Origin: Entoloma clypeatum
Taxonomy: Eukaryota > Basidiomycota > Agaricomycetes > Agaricales > Entolomataceae
DNA length: 64,000 nucleotides
Reading direction: 5' to 3'
Assembly (NCBI GenBank): GCA_963565915.1
Contig: OY751487.1
Location: 4,526,001-4,590,000 of the forward strand
The position numbers were made by a program, and so were the translations under genes. Shown here one piece after another: positions 45,462-55,440 of this stretch. Under the pieces are notes generated by a model. It was not told the DNA's origin and ran no database searches. It saw only the letters and a list, made by a program, of their open reading frames with translations. The first letter of the stretch is position 1. Every line of letters starts with the position of its first letter.

Positions 45462-45477
45462 CATGGGTAAATCAGCC
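43341..45477 (+). mobile_element. 5'-truncated LINE (Tad-like) insertion with 17-bp TSD
   Basis: The 17-bp direct repeat GCATGGGTAAATCAGCC flanks the element at 43341-43357 and 45461-45477. The 3' end is a poly-A of 33 A at 45428-45460. The insertion starts inside the coding region, so the endonuclease and most of the reverse transcriptase are absent, as is typical for aborted target-primed reverse transcription. The residual frame is intact to its stop, so the insertion is not old. Confidence 0.93.
43360..45351 (+). CDS. C-terminal part of LINE ORF2 (RT tail, RNase H, zinc knuckle)
   Basis: About 663 residues without a start, open from the insertion border. The first part is the RT thumb region (FWRYLGFFFDRKLLFTEHAKRY, then YRSCILPIALYGANLW and ALWILGAFRTTPTGAVEALAG), typical of fungal Tad1/CgT1-clade elements. 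An RNase H domain follows, with VIVTDAAVP near 44135, a later HIFTDSVNA near 44345 and VPDSSDHGFEPHRAVHD near 44490. A CDCG..HVFYKC zinc motif is near 44870-44925. The tail is basic. It is not translatable from a promoter of its own. Confidence 0.88.
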   Translation, partial: GFAPFTGDSPLVPKTFWRYLGFFFDRKLLFTEHAKRYATKAFSATGALLSLGNSVRGLTPKHKRTLYRSCILPIALYGANLWNFDGARNKGVVKSISKVQRRAALWILGAFRTTPTGAVEALAGLPPVHLHLKKLSCRNRVRMHSLAPRHMTVMVCDEDDPSKRPWYSPEFMYNLKSPLVDIWAYRANVTVPLSPFNNYNEPGKRVLDRFPERVIHDITLIRGKTAKDRAEARKARLITLNKVFDANICSNKAAVIVTDAAVPSLSSGHQAVAAWETWHKGHSIDKDWAAGGLAVSDDTETLAIGHGFLNLVSLLGGLSQLEVIHIFTDSVNAIRRATDPDLHSSQATALAIISNLIPWFEEPGLNSKVIFHHVPDSSDHGFEPHRAVHDFASSIRIECGESASRSLDFNTKQFTDDMLGDWDSLYQSPKYVGRHYQFPRSCVRRQDHARAKRMKPSHLKGGTWLKDVGHSQSLTAQMVRGLTSHAPIGHYRHRFNIGDKVEQCDCGLGSVEDFAHVFYKCLHHPTRPPDMPTFSRNPPTWDVFGKFIMDNPGAFAFRDRPMPNTTVGGSRVVARWVQRGAAPSGKRTRSKDKNRTGASLGGRAQTPPSAANGQPHKVGVLLYRAAEYSGAHTNAFVYNKLPRPGARTQQLDGALRRLFFLRT

Positions 45478-46092
45478 CCAGGTAAGATTGACAAATGCAG
45501 CGGCCGGAACTTCAGGCTTATATTTACCCCCTAGTAGAAATCAGTGAGAGTAAAATATCATGGATGGAGAGAAAAAGTCACTGCAATGTTGAAAGAAACT
45601 GTGACACTAAATCTTTCATCTACTTACCTGGATGTGACTTTGGGGACCGCGCTGTGCAGTGCGAGTGGAAATAGCTTCTTAGAAACATCTACTTATTTCC
45701 TACTATATAATAATTACGATGAGGTGTCACTGTCATCCATCTACTTATAATAAAAGTGGGCCACCTCATCGGGCGCATGGCTGCAAACAGCGGAGAGTGG
45801 AAACGGGGTAACGACTAATTTTGGCATATCTTTTGGTGTGACATTTACTGTGTAGAATTTTGCTTCTCCCCCTTCCAAAAAATGTTCCCAAGGGACGCCT
45901 CTCATTTGCATTTGTATAACGAGAGGATTCAAATCGTATAGATCAAAAAATAATGATTTTTCTGAAGTACACATGCATGGTATCAAGTAATAAGTAGATC
46001 ATTAAGTGTGCCTGTAATAATGATAGGATGAGGGGTGTTTCTCGTGAAAACGACTCCCAGAGCCTTGGGGGGTTACTTGATAAGCAAGATTG
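45478..46092. other. Unassigned sequence with one minus-strand frame
   Basis: 45986-45741 on the minus strand encodes about 81 residues (includes MQMRGVPWEHFLEGGEAKFYTV). I do not recognise it; it could be an exon of a broken gene. The rest shows nothing. Confidence 0.3.
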
Positions 46093-46095
46093 AAA

Positions 46096-48112
46096 ATGTT
46101 TGAAGACAATGTGAATATCTACCTCAGCAACGTTTTCTTACAGCTGCACGCTCATCCTTCAGTATATCTTGATTCAATTTTTTTTTGCTCTGCCATCTCC
46201 ACAACCAGAGCAAGATCCTCGGGCCGCAGTCTTAACATCATCGAAGTGACCGTGTCCTTGGAGCCCTCTTTCCAGGTCACAACTCTGCAAATGGCAAGGC
46301 TGGTAGGTCCATGTCCTTCATGGGTAACCCGACATACAAAGGTCCCAATGTTCTCTCCACTGATAACAATGAGAAGGGAATCAGTACATGTAGGACTGGG
46401 GTTTTCAAGTACCACTTGTGCCATCGTTATATCCTGCAGCGCTTTTTTTGATGAGTAAACAATCCTTCGGACGCTACCCAGGACTGTGCCCCACACGGTC
46501 ATGGACTTCTCAGTGTGACTTGCACTTGTCACCTTTGCTGTGACCTTGACATTCTCGAGCCGTGGGTCAAGGAGAATGTGGCTTGGAGGTGGAGGTGGAG
46601 GTGGGTTGATGGGTTGTGTTATATGAGGCGGAGGCAATCCGACCTTTGCCTCCCCAACTGGGTTCCTTGGCATAGGGATTCCAAGTTGGGCTGATGGCAC
46701 CATCATAGTCTTTCGCGGGGGGGCAGGTCGTATCATACAAGGCAGAGGCGATCTGACCTTCGCCCTCAGGTTGTCCAGCATAGGGATTCCCAGGCGTGCG
46801 CGACAAAGGGTCCCAAGCTGACGAAAGCGAGATCTGATCCAGAGCAGGCATCAGTGTTCTGCCACTGGATGAATCTATGCTTCCTATGTTCCCCAAATGC
46901 ATGACCCTGCGAGGGCGGGGGAGAGGTTGGAAACGTTCATCATCGGGGCACCGGTAATTGAATATTCAACGACATGGTCATAATCTATCCGCCTTCGGTT
47001 GAATGAATGGCTCCTGCTGTAGCTATTGAGCTGAACATCGACCTCGAGGCCGCTTGCGGTGCTTCTGTTGATGTAGACATCGTTCTCCAGTTTGCGTCAG
47101 CTCTACCCCAAGAGACTCTGCGAACTGGATGGGGTCAAAAAGCATGGGGGTGGGAGGAGGAGGGGGTACAGGATGCTTGTGCTTGTGCTTGGACAAATCC
47201 TGGGAGAAAAAAGACGGCCGTAGGCGAGGCATGACAAGGAGCTTTATCCACCCCCCCACCGCTGTTACGAGACCAACGTCGCCTTGATAAGGTCCCTGTG
47301 TTATGCGTGCCCAATCTCCAACCTTCAGGCTATCCGCAGGGCGAGTGGTAATGGTGAGTGTGGCTGGGTGATTGTTGGGAGGAATGAAGAGTTTGATGGG
47401 ACGACCGGGGGGGGGCGGAGGATGATGCCAGGGGTATACCTCAGGAGGTGTTGAAGCTCCAGGTTCATGATCGCTTCGACGTAGATGCATCAGCGCTCAG
47501 AAGACATGAAGGCTGCACAGATTTTGTGCCGGGGTCTTGCTAGTTGTAGGAGTACAAAGACAGCCTCTTTCTCAACACCGTGCTAATAGAATCCGTAAAA
47601 ACTAGGAGAGAAATAAGTCAATGGACTAAAACTTACCCGACACTTGATGCGCCATAGCCCCCAATCCTTAGGAGAGGGCCAGTGGAGTTGACACTGGGCC
47701 GGTGTAGTGAGAGGCTGGTCTTCGTCTGTCTCCTCGCTTCCCCCCCCCCCTCCGTAGCAGGGGTTACCGGCCGTACCGCGCTGGAATAGCGCCTCGCCAG
47801 TTCATCCAGATAATCATCGTTGTCGTCATGGTCGTCAGGTTCATTCATTCGTCGCCATGAGAGGGTTTTATTGGGTTGAACACGGTCGTCAATAAAGTCT
47901 ACAGATTGGCCAAAGAATTAGAGAGGTTAAAGGGAATATGTGGATGGACTGACTGACCTTCCTCCCCTTCCTCCTCTTCCTCCTCTTCCTCCTCCTCCCC
48001 ATCCACCTCAGCCTCGAGATCAAGGAACTGACAAAAACGGTCATAAGCCTACCAAATCAAAGTCAAATAAAATATGGAAGGCGATTCACGGATAACTTAC
48101 GGGATGGCTCAT
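46096..48112 (-). pseudogene. Spt5-like (NGN/KOW) gene, copy 3, no copia
   Basis: Same gene as copies 1 and 2. Start ATG at 48112 (exon MSHP, GTAAG donor), acidic exon with FLDLEAEVDGE near 48010, DDNDDYLDELARRY from 47848, NGN part near 47560-47460, KOW near 47330-47230, CTR-like repeats near 46820-46660 and the C-terminal domain to a TGA at 46152. Two internal deletions are seen relative to copy 1: about 760 bp removed at 47083 (equivalent to 20970-21735) and about 90 bp at about 46960. The same in-frame TGA is present in NGN (47492-47490). It retains the empty copia target ATACA at 46334-46338. Not a functional gene as it stands. Confidence 0.75.
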
Positions 48113-48535
48113 GTTCTTGAGGCTGAGTTGACGAATCTAGGGGGGCATATAGTTAGCATAGTTTGGTATCTTTTGGGGAACGGGGAATTGAGAACGACGT
48201 AAAATAAATGCTCCGTTGGGATGTGTGGATATCATAGGGACCTAGCGCGACATACACCGGAGACGCCGACACGTGAAGACACGTCCTAAAGGCGCACGAC
48301 TTCGGCGGCAGAGTGTCGCCTCTTGGTCGCCTCGCGCTTTCTTTTGTATTATAGACACCCATACAAGGGCTTATTGACTTATTATTTAGATAATGTACTA
48401 CACTACTTCATAACTACTAAAGAAAAGAAGGGACTTACGGGTGGATGGGGAGATGGTGGGGGTACGGAAGCAAGAGGGAAGGCGTGCGAAAGCGCTGCTG
48501 AGTTGGCTGACATACATGAGTGACTGTTGTTGCCG
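48113..48535 (-). other. Upstream exon region of Spt5-like copy 3
   Basis: Inverted copy of 22740-23160. The VSQLSSAFARLP exon lies near 48510-48435 with its GTAAG donor. The region between it and the MSHP exon is probably intronic or promoter sequence. It ends at the CCGGCTATTAACTTAAG boundary shared by all copies. Confidence 0.55.
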
Positions 48536-48608
48536 GCTATTAACTTAAGTAATCGATTACAACTTAAGTAATCGATTACTAAATCAATTATGATTACTTA
48601 AGGTAATA
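48536..48608. repeat. Centre of a second head-to-head palindrome
   Basis: CCGGCTATTAACTTAAGTAATC is followed by a partly repeated and inverted counterpart ending GATTACTTAAGGTAATAGCCGG. Left of it, the Spt5-like copy 3 module reads leftward; right of it, the same module reads rightward. The word TTAAGTAATCGATTAC occurs twice in tandem. Confidence 0.7.
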
Positions 48609-48672
48609 GCCGGCAACAACAGTCACGCCTGTATGTCAGCCAACTCAGCAGTGCTTTCGCACGCCTTCCTCG
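48609..48672 (+). repeat. Truncated extra copy of the 5' module
   Basis: The first 65 bases of the module (CAACAACAGTCACGCCTGTATG to GCACGCCTTCC), then an abrupt switch to another TCGATTACTAAATCAATTATG linker and a fresh full module at 48696. The module is thus partly duplicated in tandem. Confidence 0.6.
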
Positions 48673-48695
48673 ATTACTAAATCAATTATGATTAC

Positions 48696-49606
48696 TTAAG
48701 GTAATAGCCGGCAACAACAGTCACGCCTGTATGTCAGCCAACTCAGCAGCGCTTTCGCACGCCTTCCCTCTTGCTTCCGTACCCCCACCATCTCCCCATC
48801 CACCCGTAAGTCCCTTCTTTTCTTTAGTAGTTATGAAGTAGTGTAGTACATTATCTAAATTATAAGTAATAAGTAGTGTTTGAGGGTTCAGTTTGGTTCG
48901 GTTTTTTGCCCCAAAAATGGGTGGACCGAGACCGGACCGGTCTTTCAATCACTCAGAAATACTATAGACTGAGACCGAACCAGGGGAAACCGGTCGTAAC
49001 TATGGTAATACACTAATGATTTAAACATGCATGTTGGGCACGAGACGATGCCGTTGGACATGAGTGGGGGGGCTGTGGGGCATGAGTCGAGGCTGTGGGG
49101 CGTGAGTGAGGACAAGCCCTTGAATGGGCGACTATAATATGAAAGAAAGCCCGAGGTGGCCAAGAGGCGACACACTCTGCTGCCGAAGTCGAGGTGCATT
49201 TAGGGCGCATCTTCACGCGTCGGCGTCTCCAGCGTATGTTGCGCTAGGTCCATATAATATTCACACACTCTAACGGAGTGATTATACTACTTTATTTTAC
49301 ATCGTTTCCAATTTCCCAAACGATACCAAACTATGCTAACCATATGCCCCCTAGATTCGTCAACTAACTCAGCCTCAAGAACATGAGCCGTCCCGTAAGC
49401 TATCCGTGAATCGCCTTGTGTATTTTAATTCACTTTGATTTGGTAGGTTTATATAAACTGTGTTCATCGGTTCCTTGATCTCAAGGCTGGGGGTGGATGG
49501 GGAGGAGGGGGAAGAGGAGGAAGGTCAGTCCATCCAGATATTCCCTTCCACTTCTCTAATTCTTTGGCCAATCTGTAGACTTTATTGACCACCACGTTCA
49601 ACCCAA
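48696..49606 (+). pseudogene. Spt5-like gene, copy 4, 5' part only
   Basis: Plus strand: VSQLSSAFARLP exon at about 48737-48808, upstream-type DNA interrupted by element E4, MSRP exon at 49384-49395, then an exon with RFLDLKAGGGWGGGG near 49460-49530 where copies 1 and 3 have an acidic run. Homology stops at about 49606, just inside the next exon. It is head to head with copy 3. The acidic run is lost by substitutions, so it is decayed. Confidence 0.65.
48874..49113 (+). mobile_element. Short composite element E4, borders defined by empty sites
   Basis: A 240-bp insertion beginning TAGTGTTTGAGGGTTC and ending GCGTGAGTGAGGAC. It comprises a CCGGTC-rich block and about four 20-bp minisatellite units. 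Uninterrupted counterparts of the target are near 22895 and 48375. AAG flanks both sides (48871-48873, 49114-49116), a possible 3-bp target duplication. It lacks the palindrome and tail of E1-E3. Confidence 0.6.
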
Positions 49607-49751
49607 CCGCCTACGGTGGTCTACGTCGCTAGTACTGATAACCGACTACCAGGCAGCCATTCCCTGCCTCGTCGCAATCTCACTTCGGCCATACACAGCT
49701 CTTGCGGGGATATTTCGATTTTAATTATTTTGATGTCTCATCACGGCTTGA

Positions 49752-49928
49752 GCCCCGGAGCTGGAGCAAGCCAAAGACATAGCTTGGCTCAGCTTCATGA
49801 GCCAACCACCTGGCTTGATGGCTGGAGATGTCACACTAGACATGGATGCTACTGATGAAGAAGAGTGGGACCCTTCAGACGAGGAGGATGAGGATGAGGA
49901 ATACGATGGTGGGGAGTTCATGTATTAG
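49752..49928 (+). CDS. Acidic C-terminal exon of an unknown gene
   Basis: An open frame of 58 residues, EQAKDIAWLSFMSQPPGLM followed by an Asp/Glu-rich end (EEEWDPSDEEDEDEEY) and a TAG at 49926. It looks like the end of a protein whose upstream part is missing, since Spt5-like copy 4 breaks off 150 bp upstream. It could be a leftover of a transposase or host gene. Family unknown. Confidence 0.35.
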   Translation, partial: APELEQAKDIAWLSFMSQPPGLMAGDVTLDMDATDEEEWDPSDEEDEDEEYDGGEFMY

Positions 49929-50465
49929 CCACTCGACTCGGACATCGCAGCTGTCAAAATATCGTGAAGTCAAATGTGACAAAGCGTGACTCATCAGATT
50001 GGGAACGACAATCATCATTCGTGCAACACACCATCATGGAGCACAAATATCATGACAACAGGGCAGGAGGTCCATGTTATTGTCATTGTCAATGATTTTC
50101 GCTGAATCACATCTAATTTTTAGACCATGGTGACGGAGACAGCAAGTCTCCCTTCTGCTGATCTGACCGATCTCGATGATCACTGACATCTTTAGCCTCT
50201 CGCTGCCTGTTTCCAGATGACTGCGGCGATGATCAGGGTGCCACTGGAATATGGCCAGGGCAAGGTCACGGCTATGATGTAGGTGCGTGTTGGATGAGCC
50301 AATTCTCAGTGTCAAAATACAGGCCCATGTTCGAACTGGTCGTTGGATATCAACCAACCCTTCCACTTCCCAGGTAAGATCCTTCTCCGGCCTACTTCGA
50401 TTCTGTAATTTGAGGTGTGCCTGACAAGAAGGCCCACTATTATTCGACGACTTTGTTCCTGCCAC
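49929..50465. other. No gene recognised
   Basis: Scattered short frames only. It may hold upstream exons of the candidate gene at 50488. Confidence 0.3.
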
Positions 50466-51301
50466 GGCAAACCCAACCTCTACCGCCTTGCCCCTCTTAG
50501 AGGACCGTCATGGTGAGGATGATTTAACGGCACTACCGCAGAACCTCGCAGCAGCAGACCCGACCCCCACCGCCTTGCCCCTCCGAGAGGACAGTGATCT
50601 GGAATATGTAGATGATCCTATGCTACACCACAACTGGCAGACTTGGGCATCGTCCGAGCTCACATCCCATCTCGCCTCCAGAGGGCCATTTGGTGCCAAT
50701 ACACTGTCTCAACAAGGTTATGGCGACATGAACAACGACCCTAGTCTGAGTCCACTGACTTCTTCAATGTTCCAGGCCGCCATCCCGGTGAGTCCAGCCT
50801 GATTTGCCAGACTTTCCGAGTCAATATTGATGATCGCATTTCACCATAGTGTTTTATGCACCTGTTGTTCTGCAAGAATTTGTCTACCATACACGTGGAA
50901 GGAGGCTGCTGAGTTTCGATGCCGGGATGCAACAACAGCATGAGAGCGGGTGGAATGGTGGAGCAAACCGCATGCAACGTGCAAACCATCATCATCCAAA
51001 GCCATTCGAAATTACTCCTGGCAACACTACGACCAGCTCCTTGGCCACAGTAAGCCTGATTTTTCTTGAACATCAGACATCGGAGAGCACCTCATTCTCG
51101 CAGATCGAAGCTCCTGCTGCCACTGGAAGCATGGAGAGCGCCACAACCTCAAAACCTCAAGCATGGCAGATGGGACGGCCAAAGGGCAGCACCAGCAACA
51201 AGCAGCCTAAGCTCATAACCTATGCGCAATTTGCCCGTGAGTGCAAACCGTCTGTCACTAAAACTTGTTTTGAATCGCTGCCTGCCGTCACGGTGGTTCA
51301 G
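50466..51301 (+). CDS. Candidate multi-exon gene with AT-hook-like motif
   Basis: Exons 50466-50788, 50850-51049 and 51104-51301 connect by canonical GT-AG introns of 54-61 nt with an open frame throughout. Exon 1 contains two near-repeats of a TALPLxED segment (50480 and 50570). Exon 3 contains MGRPKGSTSNKQPK, an AT-hook-like RGRPK variant, followed by LITYAQFARECKPSVTKTC. Further coding near 51386-51630 (DYFITTAYITNAQAEIF) may belong to it. I cannot name the family. The start codon is uncertain; a nuclear DNA-binding role is only suggested by the motif. Confidence 0.4.
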
Positions 51302-51821
51302 GTAGGTTTGTTCAACAGTACAGGCAATTCTTGGCTCCGCCCTCAGGTAAGTGGTCATCTTCCGTGAAAAAATCCAGACTTAAAGTTGCCCTGGGCAGTG
51401 GTGGACGATTATTTCATAACCACTGCCTACATTACGAATGCACAGGCTGAGATCTTTAGCATCAAAGATTGGGAGCACACAATAGGGTGCACATTGGACC
51501 TTCACCAGTTGCACGGTCATGTGCTGATTCAAGAGTTGCAAGCACTGTTCAGACAGTCAGAAATTTGGCCCATGACCCCCATGTTCAAGATGTCAATCTG
51601 CGCTGCCGTTTTGCAATCTGTATTGTGAGTGGGACCATATCTCAAGGCTATTTCCATCCCTGATACTTATTCAGAATAACGATTCTGGAAATACTTCGAG
51701 CAGAGTGAATGTCGCTTGTTAGTGATGATGACTGATGTTGATTTGGTTTGTTGTGGGAGGCGGTGCCAGCACCCTTCTCATAGTACATACTAAGTAAGTA
51801 TTGTCAATGAAATGCCTATGT

Positions 51822-52445
51822 TCATGTCAGTGGAGTTTGAAATATGAACACAACTTTGAACGACCATCGACGACCACGGATACCTCTCATCTGCACCGCG
51901 AACGCACCGCCTCGCACTTTAATGAAGCCCTGCAAAACGCGCTCCCTCGCCGGCATTATGACGGTATGCACTGTGTATAGGATCTGTTCTTGCACTTTGT
52001 TGGCCATGGTGTATGTATCTTTTTTCTCTTTTATTGATTGGCAAACAAACCAACATGATCGTTTGTACAGGTTTCATGATATGCATTTTCCCATTGTCCC
52101 CAAATGTCAGTAGGCTTGCAAGCCCATCCCTTTCCCACAGGAATCGTAGAAATTCTTGGTGCGTCCCATCATTGCCTTATCTTCAATTTGTCTGACCAAC
52201 TCAAATCTTTTCACCCACAGGCGATATCCTGGTATGGCCTCTAATTCTGCCAGGTCTCTACAAGGTCGTCGATTAGCTGTCAGAGCTCCAATTGTCGAAT
52301 GCAACTTATGTTCTTGAACACCAAGGCATTCCCTTGTGTTGGCGTCGGATGTGCGGAATCGATTTGGTGTTGGGGTGGAACCTTCAGCGAAAGTGAAAGG
52401 AGACCCAACCCATCGAACGTCGCCATCGTCGCACCCGCATGGCGT
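51822..52445 (-). repeat. Dispersed repeat R, minus-oriented copy
   Basis: Inverted partner of 38775-39420, 12.5 kb away. The minus strand keeps short frames with VKRFELVRQIEDKAMMGRT and MANKVQEQILYTVHTVIMPA. The similarity extends beyond any single frame, so it is a duplicated DNA segment rather than two independent genes. Confidence 0.6.
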
Positions 52446-52987
52446 TCCACCTCCTCAATGACAATATACCAAACAAGTGCCTCCTCCCTCTCTCCTCCCC
52501 CACAATCCATACCCCCCATCTCCTCCCTGACCACTGCCGCTATCGAGCCCCCACCGCACATCTTATTCTCCCTGTCTACCTTCTACATCCCGGGAACAAG
52601 CACTGGATCGGCTCACCACGTTGCAGACTTTTTTCTGTACGGATGCTAGCATGTCAGAAGTGGATGATCTAGGCGAGGGGCGAGGGGAGGTGCTGTGCCA
52701 GCTCCGCTCAGACCAGCTGTCTACAACCAAATCCGCCTCGTCGGATTGAGATCAGCTAAGTAGACATCAATGGGCTTGATCATCGAGAGGCGCGCATTTG
52801 GACCAAGACTTGTTTTGGTAAGTTTTAGTCCGCCGAGAACGCACTTTTGGGCTAATATTTCTTCCCAATAGGCTTGTCATGTGCTTTGCAATAACAAGTC
52901 TTCTCAGCCAACTACACGAGATTGCCACAATAAATATCTAAATGTCACGCCAAATGCTGTACTTCGCCTAACTCGATTTCATTGCCC
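52446..52987. other. No gene recognised
   Basis: A C-rich stretch near 52480-52560 followed by ordinary sequence. No supported feature. Confidence 0.3.
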
Positions 52988-53419
52988 TCACCTATAATTG
53001 TCCTCTTGTGGAGCCACCATGCAGTAGTGCGTGTCAAACCGCCTGGCCGTCGTAACCCAAAGACACTTTCTGCACTGCATAAACATATTCCAGAAGAATG
53101 CTCCAGGAACCCCTGGGTTTTCCTCGAGGTCCATTTGCTTCATGACCAGCTCGTACGGCGCTGGTCCATCTTTCGGCTCTGTAGTTTGCTGGCCTGAGTT
53201 AAGCTGTGAGTAAGCAATCTTGTTGGTTTGGCATTGTCGACTGACCGTAAGTTGAAAGTCGTCCACCTCCCACCATATCAATCCGGCGCATCTGGAAGGT
53301 ACCCTTGATCTTCCGAGACTGTCATCAAGCCTAGAATTACTCACCTTCGTATCCGCACCGGCGCAAGCGACAACCCACAAAATGCTTCCTTTCCCTATCG
53401 GAGTACAGCAAGCATTCAA
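52988..53419 (-). CDS. Hypothetical protein fragment with possible zinc motif
   Basis: An open frame of 143 residues on the minus strand. The C-terminal third has NPGVPGAFFWNMFMQCRKC and then THYC 14 residues later, a possible C-x2-C...H-x-C metal site. The first half may include intron sequence. A second short frame with HWDPEYQEICVWFW at 53799-53590 may be an upstream exon. I do not recognise the family; these may be exons of one host gene on the minus strand. Confidence 0.35.
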   Translation of the reverse strand: MNACCTPIGKGSILWVVACAGADTKVSNSRLDDSLGRSRVPSRCAGLIWWEVDDFQLTVSRQCQTNKIAYSQLNSGQQTTEPKDGPAPYELVMKQMDLEENPGVPGAFFWNMFMQCRKCLWVTTARRFDTHYCMVAPQEDNYR

Positions 53420-53844
53420 CGTAGCGCCGAGGCCTATCCTCCAGCAAACCGCACAGGCAGCAAGGCAAGTGGAAATGATGAGTCACTTGGTATGCCGCCC
53501 ATTCTTCGTACCCCAGATTGCGCCTCCCCTCCCCCTGGGGCCTATGTTAGCAACATAAGTAACCCCTCTGTGTTTTGATCCGCACAAACTCACCAGAACC
53601 AGACACAGATTTCTTGATATTCAGGATCCCAATGGGAGACTGCTGGGTACCAGTCTTCATGAGCCGCCCTCTCCTTCAGCAACTCCAGGCATTTCATTAC
53701 AGAAACAAATGCGGCCTTTGTGGGAAGGATGCTAGACATTGAGCAGTGGAAGAGCTTGGGAAACAGGCTGGTTTGGTCGACGTTATCTGCGAGTGCCATC
53801 CTTTTAGCCCCAGCCCACCCATCTCCAACGCGACGTAAGTGATA

Positions 53845-53940
53845 CTGAATAAAGGGTCCAAGTCCCTTAACCTTGTTTAAGGGTTTCAGTCCTTAATGTT
53901 TGGTCCCTTTAACTTCGTTAAGGTCCATGACTGATTTTGT
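53845..53940. repeat. TTAAGG/CCTTAA short palindromic cluster
   Basis: Repeated CCCTTAA, TTAAGG and GGTCC words in both orientations over about 95 bp. Non-coding, low complexity. Confidence 0.45.
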
Positions 53941-54183
53941 ACGTTCCCAGGTAGCCCTGCACATTGCAGTGTTACTTAAGGCTTTTTAAATTCTACTGTA
54001 CCTTCATACATCTCCCCCTCGCTTGGGCCTTCAATATGAGGGCAAGCGGAACCGTGAAACATCCCTTAGAAGACAATGCCCTTACGTTGGGCCCAAGAAA
54101 AAGGCCGTGTGGTTCTCAACTTGATTTTTTCACCTTAAAACTCATTTTCTCTCTTAGATCAAAGACTGACCCATTCATTCACC

Positions 54184-55440
54184 ATGGTCGACATTTCGGC
54201 CGTACGATTCACACCTTCTGTCGCATTCAAACACTTTTGGAGAAGGGTTTTATATGTGAGGATGCTCTATACAAGAACCCCAGCATGGTCCTATCTCCTG
54301 AGTAAGTTTGTTTCGCCGCGTCTGCTTTCACAATTTCTCATCCCGTCTCTCAACTCAGAGAAGCATAAGGTGTATCGACAGCTCCTCGACATGATACCTC
54401 GTCTTGAAGTGTGGCTCATGGCCAAAGAAAGGTTGGATGAGGACCTCGCACACATCGCCGAGCTAGTGAGTGCTTTCCGTGCACTGTAGAAAGATGCAGC
54501 ATCTCATGGGATCTATAGCTCCAGAAAGGGGCTTCTGGTGCCAGAGCTGATGACACAAAGGGATTAAAAGGTCCCATTTTGGACTGGATAACTCTGCAAG
54601 GAGAGGCCTTGAGGCCCGCTTTGGCACGCAACAACAAATCTGACCGGGGGTTCCAGCATCCATTGACTGGGTCTCTGCTGTGCCCTACAGACTATCAGTG
54701 GAAGGATGCCGAGTGAGTTCATCTGATCTGAACTGCTGCTCTACGGTTATGACACCCTTCAACGACAGTATACAATGACAATTAAAGTCGTCGGAGCTGA
54801 CTGTCTCTGGTGACCAATGGCCCATTTTTATCTATGAACGGTATGAGTTCGATCCCGAAAGCCCATGGAAAGGACTCCTTCGCAGTGATCTGATGGTTAT
54901 GGTGTGTTTATTCTCATCCTAAAGTCCTTATTGTTTTCTTCATCTCCTGCTGCCAGGCTTTTAAGCACATCTTTACCTCTCCCAGTTCTGTTGACAAAGA
55001 ACCAAAAGCAACACGATCTGGAAATGCTCGCATACTTGGAATGACTGAAGTAACACCTGCATCTCTTGCATATGTTGCTACCCAAGTTTGTCTTTCTGGC
55101 GCATACTTCCTTTCATGAGGCTCATATTCTTTTTCGAGGTTCGCTTTGCCTTGAGCAGCTCTTTGGTCTTCTCCAAGTCTGATTTGGCCACCAATTCAGA
55201 ACAATTTTACCTGTCTATTCTTGAGGTCTTGGAAGATGAGGCAGAGCAGGAAGGTTGGAAAGTATTGAACCAGTGGTGGAACAAGTAAATCAGTTCTTTA
55301 ACCTTGAGACTAGTCTAATAATTATTCATTCCAGTCTAGTCTTCCCCTCCTCATCTCGTCAACCTCAAAACCTTCAGAACAGTGCTCGTGCCCATATAGC
55401 AGCAATGAGAGTGAAGCGTGCTTCTGCGAACAATCGGTAG
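54184..55440 (+). CDS. DUF6698-type protein of Agaricomycetes
   Basis: A family of unknown function, abundant in mushroom genomes. Exons: 54184-54301, 54359-54465, 54519-54712, about 54795-54899, about 54957-55085, about 55139-55286 and about 55336-55440 (TAG 55438). Spliced landmarks in order: KHKVYRQLLDMIPRLE, DLAHIAELLQKGASGARADD, TKGLKGPILDWIT, RGFQHPLTGSLLCP, QWPIFIYERYEFDP, SPWKGLLRSDLMVMAFKHIF, TSPSSVDKEPKATRSGNARI and VTPASLAYVATQ, then RFALSSSLVFSKSD and a QWWNK near the end. Start at 54184 is the first ATG in frame after an upstream stop, but an earlier exon is possible. The splice around 54770-54800 is not certain. The family often occurs in transposon-rich DNA. Confidence 0.7.
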
